From: Parabacteroides distasonis ATCC 8503
Lineage (GTDB): Bacteria > Bacteroidota > Bacteroidia > Bacteroidales > Tannerellaceae
NCBI RefSeq assembly: GCF_000012845.1
Contig: NC_009615.1
Span: 1,325,501 to 1,389,500, forward strand
Length of the DNA stretch: 64,000 nt
Direction: 5' to 3'
Each line of letters opens with the position of its first letter. Position 1 is the first letter of the stretch. Below are positions 17,230 to 27,089 of this stretch, piece by piece. Below the pieces are notes generated by a model, which saw only the letters and a program-made list of their open reading frames with translations, searched no databases and had not been told where the DNA came from. The position numbers and the translations under genes were made by a program.

Positions 17230-20200
17230 TTAAAATGTAACATTTAAACCAAACATAAATTTACGGGCTTGTGGGTACGGAGAAATGGCCACACCAACCG
17301 AACCAGCCTTGTATTGGCTTCCTACCTCAGCGGGAAGTTCCGGATCCACTCCAGAGAACCCCGAAAGAACAAACAAGTTCTCACCCGAGAAAGAAAGACG
17401 GACATTGTCTACATATTGGATCTTCCAAGGTAACGTATAGCCTAATGTCAAGCTACGCAAACGTAAATAGCTCGCATCCTCCAAGTAACGGGAAGATCCC
17501 TTGCTGGATTGGCTCTTATTACCATATTCAGCTTTTGGATGGGTAGCGATATCGCCCGGTTTTTCCCAGCGATTCCAATCATCCCTTAAATTCATTTGAT
17601 TATAGTTTACATAAGCACCATCACTATCATACATAGAACGGTCATAATTGTAAATCTCACCTCCTACCGAATAACCGAAGACTGCGGATAAATCGATATT
17701 CTTCCAAGATAGATTTGTAGAGAAACCACCGTAGAAGTCAGGGCTTAATTTTCCTAATATAGTCTGGTGCTTGGAAGCCTCGCTATAATCAGAAGTTGTT
17801 ATGCGTTCTCCTTTCTCATTTGTTGTATACCACAACGGAGCTCCTGTTTGCGGATCTACGCCAGCCCATTCAGTTCCATACCAAGTATCCACATCCTGAC
17901 CCGGAGTCAAGATCTTATCCATATAGATGTAATAGCTTGTTCCTGCGTTGGCAGTAATAATCTCGCTCTTACCACCATACAATTCTGTGATCTTATTACG
18001 GTTCAAGCCCAAGTTAGCGGCAACGCTCCAATTCCAATCACCACCTTTCAAGATGTCCACACCTAATGAAACCTCGAAACCATTATTCTTAACAGAACCA
18101 ACGTTACGATAGATACCCGTGATACCTGTCACACCGGGCAGAGGCACTTTATAAAGCAAATCGGTTGTTTTCTTATTGTAATAATCCAAATTAATAGTCA
18201 GACGATCGAACAAGATAGCGTCGATACCTACACCCGCCGTATAGGTTTTCTCCCATGTCAAGTTCTTATTTTCTTTTTGAGCAATTACCGCACCCGGATC
18301 ACCGTTGTATCCCGTAGACATAGCATACAAAGTATACTGCGAATACAGCTCAGTAGGACGATTACCTACAGAACCATAGCTAGCGCGCAACTTCAATTGC
18401 TGTACCCAATCCTTTGCCTTGAAAAATTCCTCCTGATGGATATTCCAACCACCACTAACAGAGAAGAAATTACCATATTTAGCATCCTCACCAAAGTTTG
18501 AGGCACCATCTCGGCGGAAAGAGAAAGACAATAAATAACGATTGTCATACGCATAATTGGCATTGAACAAATAGGATTGTACAGCCCATTCCTCTTGCGA
18601 TCCTTTTATTGTCTTAGGAGTTGTCGCTACATCTGCCACGGAGAAACCCGGAGCGAAACTAGCCGCTGTCTGATCCTTGATTTCCCGGGTATAAGAGTTC
18701 CACTCATAAGCCAATATCGCATTGATGGAATGTTTATCGAACACCTTATTAAAACGAAGCAATTGGTTGCTATATACCCGATAAGAAGTTGTGGTCTTAT
18801 CTTGCAACAATCCATTGTCGGCCTCTCCTGCCTTAGAGCGAGGATCGTTATAGCCTTTGAAAAGAATGTTATTATATTTATAGCTATTCACGGACGCAAA
18901 AGTCAACCAATCGGTAAACTTGATATCGAAGTCAAAGTTTCCCATAAACTCATAGGAAGTTTTCTTCTCATAATTCCATTGCAGGTCATACAAGTAATTT
19001 GTAGCATCGCTATTCACCCAATCGGTCGGCCTGTATTGCTGGATCAAGTCGCCATTCTCGTCATACGGGGAGTCCCAAGGGAAATTAACGTACATGATAG
19101 CGCCTAGATCTTGCTGCTGGTCCATCACGTCGCTACGGGTAGCCCATACTTTAGGTTTGATAGTCAACCAATCCGTCGCTTGGTAATCCACATTGAAACG
19201 CAAGTTATAACGCTTGTAGTCATATCCTTTCACGGCACCATCCTCATTATAGTAACCAACGGATGTATACGTCTTGATCTTCTCTGAGCCACCGGAAACA
19301 GATACGTTATAGTCTTGAGCGAAGCCCAGATGCGTACCCTCTTTCCACCAGTCGAAGTTACGGTTGCGCAAATCCTCCGTAAAATAACTCGGAAGGGCGT
19401 CTTGATTAGCGAAAGATTTATAATAATCATATAATTCCTCGCCGTTCATCATATTCATGTTTCCACGGTGCAACTGGTTCACACCCATCTTTACGGAAGC
19501 GTTGATCGTAGCTTTTCCGATCTTACCTTTCTTCGTAGTCACCACGATAACACCGTTCGCTCCTTGAGAACCATAGATAGCGGTTGAAGCGGCATCCTTC
19601 AAGATAGACATGGATTCGATATCAGCCGGGTTCAAGCTACCCGCATCCGTACCGACGATTACGCCATCCACGATCCAAAGAGGGTCCGTGCTACCGTTTA
19701 CCGTAGACTTACCACGGATCACCACCTTACCGGCAGCGCCCGGCTGACCACCACCCGAAGTAACCTGCACGCCCGGAGCCTTACCAGACAATAAGTTCTC
19801 GACCGTAGGGCTAGTGGCATCCAACAATTTCTCGTTGCTCACCACCTGCATGGCACCCGTCAAGCTTTCCTTTTTTTGCACGCCGTAACCAACAACAACC
19901 ACCTCCTCAAGGTTCTGAGTGTCTTCCTTGATACGGATAGTCATCGGAGCACTAGTCGCTTTAACCTCATGGTTCACATAACCGATGTAAGAAACGACCA
20001 AAGTAGCTCCGGCCGGAGCTTCCAAACTAAACTTTCCATCGAAATCGGTACTGGTACCGTTCGTAGTGCCTTTCACGAGCACATTCGCACCGATTACCGG
20101 CTCACCCGTCACCGCGTCAACAATGGTACCTGAAATCGTAATCGTCTGCTGCGCCACCATTCTCTCCGCGTTTCTCAATTCATTTGGATTAGAAGATGAC

Positions 20201-20532
20201 TTGTAAACAACAATCCTATTGTTGTTTACAACAAAATCAGCATGCTGATTTTTCAGCGCCGTCGTCAAAATCTCCTCGACCGAGCGGTTCGACATGTCGA
20301 TTGAGATACGCTCATTCAGATTGATGTCATTGTTACGGATAAGGAACGTGTAATTGAATTTTTCCTCGATCAAATCGAAAAGTTCTTTTAATGTCGTACT
20401 TTCCATTTGAACAGACATCATTTGTGTCTGAAGTTCGGACGCTGAAACCGTACCGGGAATAAACGGCAGTCCCGCAAGCATACATGCGGCTACCATCATC
20501 TTACCGGTCTTCTTGAAATAGTTCATTTCCAT
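17230..20532 (-). CDS. SusC/RagA-family TonB-dependent transporter with STN signalling domain
   Basis: 1100 residues. After the signal peptide an STN domain (about 41-112) is followed by a carboxypeptidase-regulatory-like beta domain (about 132-215, GTIVDAVTGEPVIGANVLVKG). A TonB box-like region precedes the plug (VVVGYGVQKKESLTGAM, then IRGKSTVNGSTDPLWIVDGV), and a 22-strand barrel ends in FMFGLNVTF. It imports oligosaccharides across the outer membrane using TonB energy. The STN domain marks it as a signalling transporter, matching the FecR anti-sigma and ECF sigma genes directly upstream: substrate uptake should release the sigma factor. SusD follows 14 nt downstream. Confidence 0.97.
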   Translation of the reverse strand: MEMNYFKKTGKMMVAACMLAGLPFIPGTVSASELQTQMMSVQMESTTLKELFDLIEEKFNYTFLIRNNDINLNERISIDMSNRSVEEILTTALKNQHADFVVNNNRIVVYKSSSNPNELRNAERMVAQQTITISGTIVDAVTGEPVIGANVLVKGTTNGTSTDFDGKFSLEAPAGATLVVSYIGYVNHEVKATSAPMTIRIKEDTQNLEEVVVVGYGVQKKESLTGAMQVVSNEKLLDATSPTVENLLSGKAPGVQVTSGGGQPGAAGKVVIRGKSTVNGSTDPLWIVDGVIVGTDAGSLNPADIESMSILKDAASTAIYGSQGANGVIVVTTKKGKIGKATINASVKMGVNQLHRGNMNMMNGEELYDYYKSFANQDALPSYFTEDLRNRNFDWWKEGTHLGFAQDYNVSVSGGSEKIKTYTSVGYYNEDGAVKGYDYKRYNLRFNVDYQATDWLTIKPKVWATRSDVMDQQQDLGAIMYVNFPWDSPYDENGDLIQQYRPTDWVNSDATNYLYDLQWNYEKKTSYEFMGNFDFDIKFTDWLTFASVNSYKYNNILFKGYNDPRSKAGEADNGLLQDKTTTSYRVYSNQLLRFNKVFDKHSINAILAYEWNSYTREIKDQTAASFAPGFSVADVATTPKTIKGSQEEWAVQSYLFNANYAYDNRYLLSFSFRRDGASNFGEDAKYGNFFSVSGGWNIHQEEFFKAKDWVQQLKLRASYGSVGNRPTELYSQYTLYAMSTGYNGDPGAVIAQKENKNLTWEKTYTAGVGIDAILFDRLTINLDYYNKKTTDLLYKVPLPGVTGITGIYRNVGSVKNNGFEVSLGVDILKGGDWNWSVAANLGLNRNKITELYGGKSEIITANAGTSYYIYMDKILTPGQDVDTWYGTEWAGVDPQTGAPLWYTTNEKGERITTSDYSEASKHQTILGKLSPDFYGGFSTNLSWKNIDLSAVFGYSVGGEIYNYDRSMYDSDGAYVNYNQMNLRDDWNRWEKPGDIATHPKAEYGNKSQSSKGSSRYLEDASYLRLRSLTLGYTLPWKIQYVDNVRLSFSGENLFVLSGFSGVDPELPAEVGSQYKAGSVGVAISPYPQARKFMFGLNVTF

Positions 20533-20609
20533 TAAAGTTAGATTTAATAAATAATTTTCTCGTTTATACTATTTTCCACACTTACACCTTAGGATTAAGG
20601 TTTGTATTT

Positions 20610-21632
20610 TTATTTATCTTTTATAATAATCTCATCTCCCGAACGAGTCCACACATATTTGTGATCCACGTCCACCTCACGAAGGATTTTATCCAACGAA
20701 TAATCTTTCGTAAAGCTACCGGAGAAGATTTCCTTTCTCAAAGGATCGCTCTCAACGCGGATACGCACGTTGAACTTACGTTCCAAATCCTTGGCGATAC
20801 TCATGAAAGGTTGTTCGGAGAATTTCAGGCTACCGTCCATCCAAGAGAGAGCATCCTTGGCATCCACCTCACTGACTCTTACCTTATTGGTCTGCTTATT
20901 AAAGCTTAGTTTCCGGTTTGGAGTCAAGGTCACATCGCCCGCATGGGCAACCTCATCCCGCAAGCTCACGTTTACTTTTCCCGACACCAGAGTGACATCG
21001 GTCGTTTCATCCATTCCGTAAGCCTTTACGTTAAAGCTAGTTCCTAGAACCTTGATATCCAATCTCTTTGATTTTACGATAAAAGGCTTAAGGGAATCCC
21101 GGGTAATCTCGAAGTAAGCCTCACCATCCAATTGTACGCTACGTCCGTTCGTATTGAAATCACTGCCATATCTCAACGTGGAACCTGCGTTGACCCAAAC
21201 CACGGATTGATCCGGCAAAACGACTTTCGTTTGGGCTCCCATAGGAGTTGTCGTCTCAAAATAAGCCAAGGCGGCAGATTTCGGCTGATTATGTCTCGTA
21301 CCTATATAATAAGAGGCAGTCCCCACCGATACCACGATCAAGACCGAGGCGGCAACTTTTCCTAAAAACCGAAAATTTAGCCAATGATTCTTTTCAGAAG
21401 GAATAGCGGGATCGATAAGTGTCCCGAAATGTTTTTGGAAATCGGCTTTCATATCAGAGGCAAACAAAGGTACATGCGCCGTCGCCCAACAATCTGCCAT
21501 CTCGGAAAGGCACTGTTTATGAGCGTCATCCGTTTCCAACCATTGTAGTAATTCATTTCGCCCCTCCTCGGATATATCTCCCATGAGGTAGCTATAAATT
21601 AAATCTTCTATGTGTTTATTCTCTATTTCCAT
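20610..21632 (-). CDS. FecR-family anti-sigma factor
   Basis: 340 residues from the ATG at 21632 (MEIENKHIEDLIYSYLMG). An upstream in-frame ATG at 21680 would add 16 residues that do not look like the family N-terminus, so the shorter form is preferred. The N-terminal cytosolic anti-sigma region is followed by one membrane helix (ASVLIVVSVGTASYYIG), the periplasmic FecR domain (PDQSVVWVNAGSTLRYGSDF, LDGEAYFEI) and a C-terminal DUF4974 domain. It receives the SusC STN signal and controls the ECF sigma factor encoded just upstream. SusC starts 77 nt downstream. Confidence 0.93.
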   Translation of the reverse strand: MEIENKHIEDLIYSYLMGDISEEGRNELLQWLETDDAHKQCLSEMADCWATAHVPLFASDMKADFQKHFGTLIDPAIPSEKNHWLNFRFLGKVAASVLIVVSVGTASYYIGTRHNQPKSAALAYFETTTPMGAQTKVVLPDQSVVWVNAGSTLRYGSDFNTNGRSVQLDGEAYFEITRDSLKPFIVKSKRLDIKVLGTSFNVKAYGMDETTDVTLVSGKVNVSLRDEVAHAGDVTLTPNRKLSFNKQTNKVRVSEVDAKDALSWMDGSLKFSEQPFMSIAKDLERKFNVRIRVESDPLRKEIFSGSFTKDYSLDKILREVDVDHKYVWTRSGDEIIIKDK

Positions 21633-21713
21633 GATATTAACAAAGGAGCCGGTTTTCAACCCGGTTTCTATTATATACACCTGTTTTAGAGATTCCGTTT
21701 AAGGAGATTCCAA

Positions 21714-22316
21714 TTATTTTTCGAAAAAATTAAATATAAGTAAGAAAAGAGGGTAAAGATCGCCTAAAAGTTCACGCAACTTCGCCAAACCGATCTTGAT
21801 CTGTACTCGTACCGTACTGGAACTGATATGATTTGTTATCGCTATTTCCTCATAGGTCTTGTTATGGTAAAGATATTGCACGAAGATATCCCGGCATTTA
21901 GCGGGCAAGGAATCCACGGCACGATAGATTTTCTCCTCGAATTCCTTATTCTCCAGATAAGCCAACGGATGGGGATCGGCGTCTATCTGCAACTCTTGTA
22001 TCGACAATAAGTTTTCTTGTACATCTGATAAAGGGACTTCTTGCTGACGTTTATCTCTTAAATAATTCAGGCAATAATTACGTACCGAGCGAATTAAATA
22101 AGCGTTTACCGGATGTATTAACGCCGAATGGTGATTCCATACATTCATAAAAACATCATTAACGATCTCACGTGCCGCCTCCGAATTATAGACATATTTA
22201 GTCGCTACGGCGCACAAGTACACGTAGAAGGTCGTATATAATTGTTCAAATGCTTTGGCATCGCCATTATTGATCCGAGATATTATGTCCTCCTTTACAA
22301 TCAGCACAAACGTCAA
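21714..22316 (-). CDS. ECF-type RNA polymerase sigma factor
   Basis: 200 residues. Region 2 (FEQLYTTFYVYLCAVATKYV, then IVNDVFMNVW) is in the first half. Region 4 (SLPAKCRDIFVQYLYHNKTY followed by ISSSTVRVQIKIGLAKL) forms the helix-turn-helix for the -35-like element. It precedes the FecR anti-sigma, giving the sigma/anti-sigma/SusC order of trans-envelope signalling loci. It should direct transcription of the SusCD operon when glycan is bound. The start could also be a little downstream (MTFVLIVKEDIISRI is slightly long), which would not change the domains. Confidence 0.94.
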   Translation of the reverse strand: MTFVLIVKEDIISRINNGDAKAFEQLYTTFYVYLCAVATKYVYNSEAAREIVNDVFMNVWNHHSALIHPVNAYLIRSVRNYCLNYLRDKRQQEVPLSDVQENLLSIQELQIDADPHPLAYLENKEFEEKIYRAVDSLPAKCRDIFVQYLYHNKTYEEIAITNHISSSTVRVQIKIGLAKLRELLGDLYPLFLLIFNFFEK

Positions 22317-22405
22317 CCCTTAAGTTTCACTCACAATTGAATCACAAAAATAATGAAATATTCCAGAGATTACCTCATTTTAAAAGAAAGTATAGGGTAA
22401 TAGCG

Positions 22406-22435
22406 CCAAACAGCTCGCTAAAGCGGACTGTTTGG
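22406..22435. terminator. Strong intergenic hairpin between helicase and sigma genes
   Basis: CCAAACAG (22406-22413) pairs with CTGTTTGG (22428-22435), and an inner CGCT/AGCG adds four more pairs. It lies downstream of the helicase on the minus strand, after the 11-nt array. The nearest T-rich stretch on that strand is some 15 nt further on, so it is an imperfect rho-independent terminator. Confidence 0.5.
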
Positions 22436-22456
22436 ATACTTAGGTGACGAACCGGG

Positions 22457-22570
22457 TGGCATATGGGTGGCATAGCTGTGCCATCCTTATGGCACGCCCT
22501 TGCCATCGTTGTGGCACGGCTATGCCACCAGCATGGCACGACTGTGCCAATGCTATGGAAATGACTGGCA
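22457..22570. repeat. 11-nt phased array of TGGCA/TGCCA words
   Basis: The pentamer TGGCA or its complement TGCCA begins at 22457, 22468, 22479, 22490, 22501, 22512, 22523, 22534 and 22545, exactly every 11 nt, with a degenerate TGGAA at 22556 and a last TGGCA at 22566. From 22468 on the two orientations alternate, so neighbours can pair as TGGCA-N6-TGCCA hairpins repeated every 22 nt. It lies 31 nt past the helicase stop codon. Confidence 0.9.
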
Positions 22571-22600
22571 CTATACGTCGTTACAATACAACAACTTAGA

Positions 22601-23866
22601 TTACTTAGAAGAATTGGCGGCACGCTTCTTGTTACGCCAGTAACTACCGTCACGTTTGCTTCCGAACATATTACGGCGTTTCGACTCTTGCTTGATCGCT
22701 TCTTTCTTCTCGGCTACGGCGGCTTTCACCTCCTTGGTCTCATACATATGGCCACCGGCTATGGGGACTTCCTTGCCGATCAGTTTCTGGATATCTTTCA
22801 ACAAAGGTACCTCCTCGGCGTCGCAGAAAGAGAACGCCACACCTTCACGGCCCGCACGACCCGTACGCCCGATCCGATGTACATAAGTCTCGGGTACGTT
22901 AGGAAGCTCATAGTTAATGACGTGTGTCAGATGATCCACGTCGATTCCACGGGCGGCGATATCCGTAGCGATCAGCACACGGGTCGTATGATCCTTGAAA
23001 TTCGTCAAGGCACGCTGGCGGGCAGTCTGGCTCTTGTTGCCATGGATCGCCTCCGCCCCTATCTCCGCTTTCGACAAGACACGGGCCACCTTGTCCGCCC
23101 CGTGTTTCGTACGGGTAAAGATCAATACGGATTCCAGTTCCGGGTTCTCCAACAAGCTTTTCAGCAAGTTGATCTTCTCGGCCTTCTCGACGAAATAAAC
23201 GGATTGGTCGATCGCGTCCACGGTCGATGAGGCCGGGGTTACTTCCACCTTTTGCGGCTCGCTCAAGATCGTACCTGCCAAGCGCTCGATCTCAGGGGGC
23301 ATGGTAGCGGAGAAGAACAAGGACTGGCGTTTCTTGGGCAATAGCGGTAAAATACGCTTGATGTCATGGATAAAGCCCATGTCCAACATACGGTCCGCCT
23401 CGTCTAAGACGAAATACTCCAAGGTATCCAAGTGGATGAATCCTTGTCCGATCAAGTCCAGCAGACGTCCCGGCGTAGCGATTAATATATCGATGCCTCT
23501 TTCCAAGGCTTCCGTCTGGGGCTTCTGCCCTACTCCCCCGAATATCACCGTATGGCGTAATCCAGCGAAACGGCCGTAAGCGGCAAAGCTCTCTCCGATC
23601 TGGATGGCAAGCTCACGGGTAGGCGTAAGGATCAATGCCTTGATACCCCGTTTGTAACCTTTCTTCTTCTGGAGATATAACCGCTGGATAATCGGGATGG
23701 AGAAGGCCGCCGTCTTACCGGTTCCTGTCTGGGCGCAACCCAATAAATCATAACCTTGCGAAACGATGGGAATCGCTTCTGATTGTATAGGTGTTGGAGT
23801 CGTATAACCTTCTTGCACAAGAGCCTTACGTATCGGTTCTATCAAATCTAAATCTTCAAATGTCAT
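22601..23866 (-). CDS. DEAD-box RNA helicase (RhlE-like)
   Basis: 421 residues. The Q motif ([11 protein letters not shown]) is followed by Walker [28 protein letters not shown], the DEAD box [15 protein letters not shown] (FFSATMPP), and helicase domain 2 with [11 protein letters not shown] and [10 protein letters not shown]. The C-terminus is short, lysine/arginine-rich ([22 protein letters not shown]) and suited to RNA binding. This fits RhlE-type helicases involved in RNA remodelling, decay or ribosome assembly; the precise role is not told by sequence. It is divergent from recQ. Confidence 0.95.
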   Translation of the reverse strand: MTFEDLDLIEPIRKALVQEGYTTPTPIQSEAIPIVSQGYDLLGCAQTGTGKTAAFSIPIIQRLYLQKKKGYKRGIKALILTPTRELAIQIGESFAAYGRFAGLRHTVIFGGVGQKPQTEALERGIDILIATPGRLLDLIGQGFIHLDTLEYFVLDEADRMLDMGFIHDIKRILPLLPKKRQSLFFSATMPPEIERLAGTILSEPQKVEVTPASSTVDAIDQSVYFVEKAEKINLLKSLLENPELESVLIFTRTKHGADKVARVLSKAEIGAEAIHGNKSQTARQRALTNFKDHTTRVLIATDIAARGIDVDHLTHVINYELPNVPETYVHRIGRTGRAGREGVAFSFCDAEEVPLLKDIQKLIGKEVPIAGGHMYETKEVKAAVAEKKEAIKQESKRRNMFGSKRDGSYWRNKKRAANSSK

Positions 23867-23942
23867 TCTAAAATAGGGTGAGCCATCACGGCTCGTTATG
23901 TAAATAATGTGGGCAAAGGTAGTAAAACTTTATGATATAAAC

Positions 23943-23950
23943 TATCTTTG
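23943..23950 (+). promoter_or_regulatory. recQ -7 box
   Basis: TATCTTTG fits TAnnTTTG and lies 24 nt before the recQ ATG at 23975. No convincing -33 box was found. Confidence 0.5.
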
Positions 23951-23974
23951 CGCTTTTTATGCCCGTAAAGCGAT

Positions 23975-25810
23975 ATGAAAGAATTATTACTACTACTGAA
24001 AAAGTTCTTCGGATATACCTCCTTCCGTCCCTTGCAGGCGGACATCATACAGCGTATCTTACAGAAAGAGGACTCGTTGGTGCTGATGCCCACGGGTGGA
24101 GGCAAGTCGATCTGTTTTCAGCTACCGGCTATCTATCTGCCGGGTACGGCTTTGGTGGTGTCCCCCTTGATCGCCTTGATGAAGGATCAAGTAGAGGGGT
24201 TGATCGCCAACGGCATCCCTGCGGCGGCGTTGAACAGTATGATGCCGGAAGAGGAGCAACAACAGGTGAAGCAACTTTGCGTGCAGGGCAAGATCAAATT
24301 ATTGTATATCTCCCCGGAACGGATCAAGATGGAAGCGGACTGGTTCCTGCCCCGGCTGGACATCTCGCTCATCGCTATCGACGAGGCGCATTGCGTATCG
24401 CATTGGGGACATGACTTCCGTCCGGAATACACGCAACTGGCGATCTTGAAGGAGCGTTTCCCGAAAGTCCCGGTCGTGGCCCTGACCGCTACCGCCGATA
24501 AAATCACCCGGAAGGATATCCTAGAGCAGTTACGACTTCGCACGCCCCAAACGTTCATATCGTCATTCGACCGCCCGAACATCTCCCTCACGGTACGCCG
24601 GGGGCTTAACAAGAAAGAGAAGATCGCCGCCATCGTCCATTTCATCCGGGGGCACCGGGAGCAGAGCGGTATCATCTATTGCATGCGCCGCAACGATACG
24701 ACCGAGCTGGCTGATGAGTTGGCGATGTATAATATCAAGGCGATCGCCTACCACGCCGGCCTCCTGCCCGCCCAACGGGAACAGGCCCAGAACGACTTCA
24801 TCAACGACCGGGTGGACGTGGTGTGCGCCACGGTAGCTTTCGGGATGGGTATCGACAAGAGCAATGTCCGCTGGGTCGTGCATTACAGCATGCCGGGGAG
24901 TATCGAGAATTACTACCAAGAGATCGGCCGTGCCGGAAGGGACGGGATGAAAAGCGATACCCTCCTGTTCTATTCCTTGAGCGACTTGATCGTACTTCGT
25001 CGTTTCGCCGAGGAGAGTGGCCAAAGCGAGGTGAACTTGGAGAAGCTAAACCGGATGAGACGGTATTGCGAGTCCGATATGTGCCGCCGCCGTGTCCTGC
25101 TCAGTTACTTCGGCGAGGAGGCGGACCATGATTGCGGCAACTGCGACGTGTGCAAGAACCCTCCGCAACGTTTCGACGGCAGTGTCTTGATACAAAAGGC
25201 GCTGAGCGCCGTTATCCGGACCGGCGAGCACGTGGGCATGCAGATGCTGATCGACATACTCCGTGCCTCCGCCCGCACGGAGCTGCTGGAGAGAGGATAC
25301 GATAAGCTAAAGACGTACGGAGCCGGACGGGATCTCTCTTATAAAGAATGGAAGGAGTACATTTACCAGATGATCCAACTCGGGTACATGGAGATCGACT
25401 ACGCCGCCGAGCGTGTCTTGCGGATGACCCCGCTAGGCAGGCGTGTCCTGTACGGGGAGCAAAAGGCCCAGCTCGTCATCTATCGGGAACCGGATGAGCT
25501 GACACGCCCCGTCCGGAGAGGCGAGCGGAAATCCTCCTTCAAGGCCCAGCCGATCCGGCCGATCCGGTCCGCCTCTACGGACGAGACCTTGCTGGACTCC
25601 CTCCGCCAACTTCGCAAGCAAATCGCCGAGCGAGAGCATACGCCGGCTTATATCATCTTCTCCGACGATTCTTTGGAAGACATGGTGGAGAAGAAACCGG
25701 TCACCTTGGACCAGTTCAGCGACATCCGGGGCGTGGGGCAAATCAAGCTGGACCGGTATGGGAAGGTGTTCGTGGCCTTGATCCGGTTCGTGCTGAAGCT
25801 ACCGAAATAA
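23975..25810 (+). CDS. recQ: ATP-dependent DNA helicase RecQ
   Basis: 611 residues, a 3'-5' DNA helicase of recombination and repair. Motif 0/I: SFRPLQADII and MPTGGGKSICFQLP. Motif II is a DEAH box in AIDEAHCVSHWGHDFRPEY, which includes the RecQ aromatic-rich loop. Motif VI: YYQEIGRAGRDG. The zinc-binding cysteines lie in RRYCESDMCRRRVLL and CGNCDVCKN, followed by a winged-helix region and a C-terminal HRDC-like domain (about 530-605). The gene is notably G+C-rich compared with the following DUF4876 gene. It stands alone on the plus strand, divergent from the RNA helicase. Confidence 0.96.
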   Translation: MKELLLLLKKFFGYTSFRPLQADIIQRILQKEDSLVLMPTGGGKSICFQLPAIYLPGTALVVSPLIALMKDQVEGLIANGIPAAALNSMMPEEEQQQVKQLCVQGKIKLLYISPERIKMEADWFLPRLDISLIAIDEAHCVSHWGHDFRPEYTQLAILKERFPKVPVVALTATADKITRKDILEQLRLRTPQTFISSFDRPNISLTVRRGLNKKEKIAAIVHFIRGHREQSGIIYCMRRNDTTELADELAMYNIKAIAYHAGLLPAQREQAQNDFINDRVDVVCATVAFGMGIDKSNVRWVVHYSMPGSIENYYQEIGRAGRDGMKSDTLLFYSLSDLIVLRRFAEESGQSEVNLEKLNRMRRYCESDMCRRRVLLSYFGEEADHDCGNCDVCKNPPQRFDGSVLIQKALSAVIRTGEHVGMQMLIDILRASARTELLERGYDKLKTYGAGRDLSYKEWKEYIYQMIQLGYMEIDYAAERVLRMTPLGRRVLYGEQKAQLVIYREPDELTRPVRRGERKSSFKAQPIRPIRSASTDETLLDSLRQLRKQIAEREHTPAYIIFSDDSLEDMVEKKPVTLDQFSDIRGVGQIKLDRYGKVFVALIRFVLKLPK

Positions 25811-25864
25811 GAAGAACACATGTTAATGTTTTTAGCTCCTAAATGGAAATATAAAAAAATCACA

Positions 25865-25872
25865 TATATTTG
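25865..25872 (+). promoter_or_regulatory. -7 box for the DUF4876 operon
   Basis: TATATTTG fits TAnnTTTG and lies 32 nt before the ATG at 25905. It would transcribe the DUF4876, DUF6850, TonB receptor and TPR regulator genes as one unit. No clear -33 box was found. Confidence 0.5.
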
Positions 25873-25904
25873 TCTACAATTATTAAGCACAATGCCTCAT
25901 ATTC

Positions 25905-27083
25905 ATGATAGACAAACATTTTTCTCTCCTCACCCACCTGCTCTGTCTGTGTTTTCTGGCAGGATGCGAGAATGAGTATTTCAAAACGGGGAGTATCCAT
26001 ATCCAATTGAAGAAACCTTCCGGATACGTAGATATCTCCTTGGCGAATATCCCGGTCACACTAATCAATCAAAGTATAGGCTGTGTCTACACCACGACCA
26101 CCGACACAAATGGACTAGCTCTATTTGAACTAACCGCTGGCATATGCGCAATCTCCGCAAATCAGGAAACCACGACTGGCAACAGGGATTATATATTGAG
26201 TGGTAGCCTCTCCAATATCCAGTTCGAGGCCAATGGAGAAGAACGATCCGTGGAAATACCTTTGGAAGTGTCCGAACGAGGCCGTCTACTGATTAGCGAG
26301 ATTTATTTCAGCGGTTGTCTCTGGCCTGACGGGAAAAATGTCTATAACAAAGATCAATACCTCACGTTGGTCAATAACTCCGATGACTTGATTTTCCTAG
26401 ATGGCCTATGTATCGCACAAGCAGGACCCGTAAGCGTGACAAAGCCTTCCGGATGGATGCTCCATACCGATATGAAAGAAATACCTTTATTCATGATGTG
26501 CTGGGAGTTTCCGGGAACGGGAACCGAATATCCCATTCAACCGGGGGAGCGACAAACAATAACGATTAACGCCATAAACCATACCAATAGCGAAGTGGGA
26601 GTTCCGGCCTCGCTCGATTTATCCAGCGTGGAATGGGCTTTTTGGGATCCTATCTTGACCGGAAGCCAAATCTCCGCCGGTGTAAAACCTCTAAACTTGG
26701 TATGGCGTGGCACTGGTTTCTCCTATCTGTTTTCCATGAACGGCCCGACGATCCTCTTGTTCCGTCCCAAAACGGACTTAAGAGAATGGATCGCCAATCC
26801 GGATCACATCCAAAAAGAACCAGAGAGTTTCAATACGCTAAAATACCTCCATATACCCGCTGATTGGGTGCTGGATATCGCGAATTTCGTCTCTTCAACC
26901 TCTACGGTAGCTTACACACGTATCCCATCTTCTATGGATGTGAGTCCGGGTATAGCCACGTCCGGCGGTTCCGGCCTGGCAATGCGTCGGAAATATGAGC
27001 AAGAGGGGAAACGCTTCCGCTGGAAAGATTCCAATAACACCGCCGAGGATTTCGAGAAAACTCCACCTTCCTTAAAACGGTAA
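25905..27083 (+). CDS. DUF4876-family lipoprotein
   Basis: 392 residues. A signal peptide ends in the lipobox FLAGC (Cys21), so it is anchored to a membrane, probably the outer one. An N-terminal carboxypeptidase-regulatory-like beta domain (SLANIPVTLINQSIGCVYTTTT) is followed by the DUF4876 body, with LLISEIYFSGCLWPDGKNVY, DQYLTLVNNSDDLIFLDGLC and the late RWKDSNNTAEDFEKT. The function of DUF4876 is unknown. It is first in a tight run with a DUF6850 barrel (6 nt) and a TonB-dependent receptor (14 nt), a combination I recognise as recurring in Bacteroidales. This suggests a surface uptake complex for an unidentified ligand. Confidence 0.85.
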   Translation: MIDKHFSLLTHLLCLCFLAGCENEYFKTGSIHIQLKKPSGYVDISLANIPVTLINQSIGCVYTTTTDTNGLALFELTAGICAISANQETTTGNRDYILSGSLSNIQFEANGEERSVEIPLEVSERGRLLISEIYFSGCLWPDGKNVYNKDQYLTLVNNSDDLIFLDGLCIAQAGPVSVTKPSGWMLHTDMKEIPLFMMCWEFPGTGTEYPIQPGERQTITINAINHTNSEVGVPASLDLSSVEWAFWDPILTGSQISAGVKPLNLVWRGTGFSYLFSMNGPTILLFRPKTDLREWIANPDHIQKEPESFNTLKYLHIPADWVLDIANFVSSTSTVAYTRIPSSMDVSPGIATSGGSGLAMRRKYEQEGKRFRWKDSNNTAEDFEKTPPSLKR

Positions 27084-27089
27084 GCCTCT

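Noticed and set aside
22375..22653. 92-residue minus-strand open frame over the 11-nt array
   Set aside because: It overlaps the helicase 3' end and is made of translated repeat words; there is no sign of coding selection.
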